Below, piece by piece: positions 63,199-64,000 of a stretch of DNA of 64,000 nucleotides. Position 1 is the stretch's first letter. The number at the start of each line of letters is the position of its first letter. The position numbers and the translations under genes were made by a program. The stretch is taken from positions 1,674,001 to 1,738,000 of the forward strand of contig NC_014313.1 in the NCBI RefSeq assembly GCF_000143145.1, given 5' to 3'. The DNA comes from Hyphomicrobium denitrificans ATCC 51888. GTDB lineage: Bacteria; Pseudomonadota; Alphaproteobacteria; Rhizobiales; Hyphomicrobiaceae. The notes beneath the pieces were generated by a model that worked only from the letters and a program-made list of their open reading frames with translations, was not told the DNA's origin and made no database searches.

Positions 63199-63324
63199 CG
63201 CTCGCTTCGCCGCTCAGGCGAATGGGCCGGATTTTGGCCACTCTTGATGTGGATAAGCGCCAAAGGCTCAGCGCGGCTGCAGTATCCTGCTGGCTTGAGC
63301 GATTCGACAGTGGACCTCCTGGGG

Positions 63325-64000
63325 ATGCCGTTTTTATACGATAAGCGTTTGCCTTCGATTATCCGGCCGGCAGGGATCGCGGTCGCCGCGGGGCTGTTTC
63401 TGACGTTCGGCGCCATCGCCGCTCTGGCGCAGGGCGGCACCGTTGCCGTAACGGGCGACGGAACCGGTGGTCTGCTCGGACCGCCCACGGTCGGCAATAC
63501 AGATGCCGCCGGCGACAAGGCAACTGACAAGAAGGGCCGCAAGAAGTCGGCTCCGGCAGCGAAGGGTAAAGGCTCCGAGACCGCGAGCCGCGAGCCGGTT
63601 TCATCCGATCCGGTCGGCGGCGAGAACGTGATCGAGGTCCTCGTCAACGACGAGCCGGTTACGGGTTTCGAAGTCGACCGTCGCGCGATGCTGCTCAGCG
63701 GCTCCGGCGTGCAGGCTCAAGCCAAGGCCAACTTCGAAGCCATCATCAAAAATCCGAAGACGACGGAACGTCTGAAGGCGCTCCTCAATCAGGTCGTGCA
63801 AGCCAACCAGGGCAAGTCGCGCGAAGAGATCATCGCCATCTTCGAAAAGAAGAAAAAAGACTTCGGCATGAATTTGCAACGCGAGGCATTCGAGAGCGCG
63901 CGCAAGGCGTCTCTGCCGGCGGTCAAGAAGCAGGCGATCGAGGAACTGATCGACGAGCGGCTGAAGCTGCAGGAAGCGAAGAAGCAGAGCGTCACGATCG
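63325..64000 (+). CDS. SurA-like periplasmic peptidyl-prolyl isomerase/chaperone, cut by the window edge
   Basis: 225 codons from ATG 63325 to the window end; GTG 63310 is an alternative. Its basic N-terminal signal (SIIRPAGIAVAAGLFLTFGAIAALAQG) is followed by a disordered Lys/Gly/Ser-rich linker and the start of the SurA N-terminal domain (VIEVLVNDEPVTGFEVDRRAMLL, then KKQAIEELIDERLKLQEAKKQ). The place after lptD is the usual one for surA, before pdxA and ksgA. The parvulin domain would lie beyond the window. Confidence 0.85.
   Translation, partial: MPFLYDKRLPSIIRPAGIAVAAGLFLTFGAIAALAQGGTVAVTGDGTGGLLGPPTVGNTDAAGDKATDKKGRKKSAPAAKGKGSETASREPVSSDPVGGENVIEVLVNDEPVTGFEVDRRAMLLSGSGVQAQAKANFEAIIKNPKTTERLKALLNQVVQANQGKSREEIIAIFEKKKKDFGMNLQREAFESARKASLPAVKKQAIEELIDERLKLQEAKKQSVTI

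Overview
The window reads as a chromosomal core-genome segment of an alphaproteobacterium of the order Hyphomicrobiales, most likely Hyphomicrobium or a close relative (inference). The pointers are high GC, a Porin_2-type porin, bifunctional IspDF, the gene order dusB-ntrB-ntrC-ntrY-ntrX-dat-hfq-hflX, the orders sdhE-mfd/recG and lptF-lptG-lptD-surA, a RatA/COQ10-like protein near cinA and ispDF, and paired GC-rich extragenic palindromes. I saw no tRNA, rRNA, CRISPR array, insertion sequence, prophage or defence island.

Layout. 1-9968: an edge-cut unknown protein, malonyl-CoA decarboxylase, a zinc metallopeptidase, a SPOR-like membrane protein, glmU and glmS (UDP-GlcNAc supply), a secreted TPR/SPOR protein and a DUF502 membrane protein. 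9965-16079: DNA repair genes recG and mfd with sdhE between them. 16076-24048: acyl-CoA ligase plus a YejA-like binding protein, IalB-like protein, hspQ, a CoA-ester lyase and an AidB-like dehydrogenase. 24168-28114: a cluster of small accessory proteins, including an 80-aa protein plus a 27-aa membrane peptide behind a good EcfG-type general-stress promoter. 28227-32035: lipid acyltransferase, UbiH-like hydroxylase and porin. 32260-35207: small secreted proteins and lipoproteins, a DivIC/FtsB-like protein, DUF5076 and a YeaQ/GlsB-type membrane protein.

35345-40000: RatA-like protein, a REP-type inverted repeat pair, pentapeptide-repeat protein, CinA C-terminal domain, MarR regulator, CDF transporter and ispDF. 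40184-50502: dusB, the two nitrogen-related two-component systems NtrBC and NtrYX, a D-amino-acid aminotransferase-like enzyme, hfq and hflX. 50525-58076: FAD monooxygenase, mazG carrying an in-frame palindromic insertion, DUF2306 and secreted proteins, GNAT, membrane protein, DUF2007, DHFR-like protein and pepA. 58430-64000: the LPS export genes lptF, lptG and lptD and the start of a surA-like chaperone, all serving the outer membrane.

Most genes are packed head-to-tail with ATGA, TGATG or GTGA stop/start overlaps (dusB-ntrB, ntrB-ntrC, hfq-hflX, lptF-lptG, cinA-pentapeptide, yejA-ligase). Three convergent gene pairs share their stop codons at CTTAA motifs. No clearly new multi-gene system stands out. 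The best leads are the palindromic insertion inside mazG, the EcfG-type promoter with its micro-operon, the tandem lipoprotein paralogs, the edge protein with a possible Cys-His dyad, and the dyads in the AT-rich gap before pepA.
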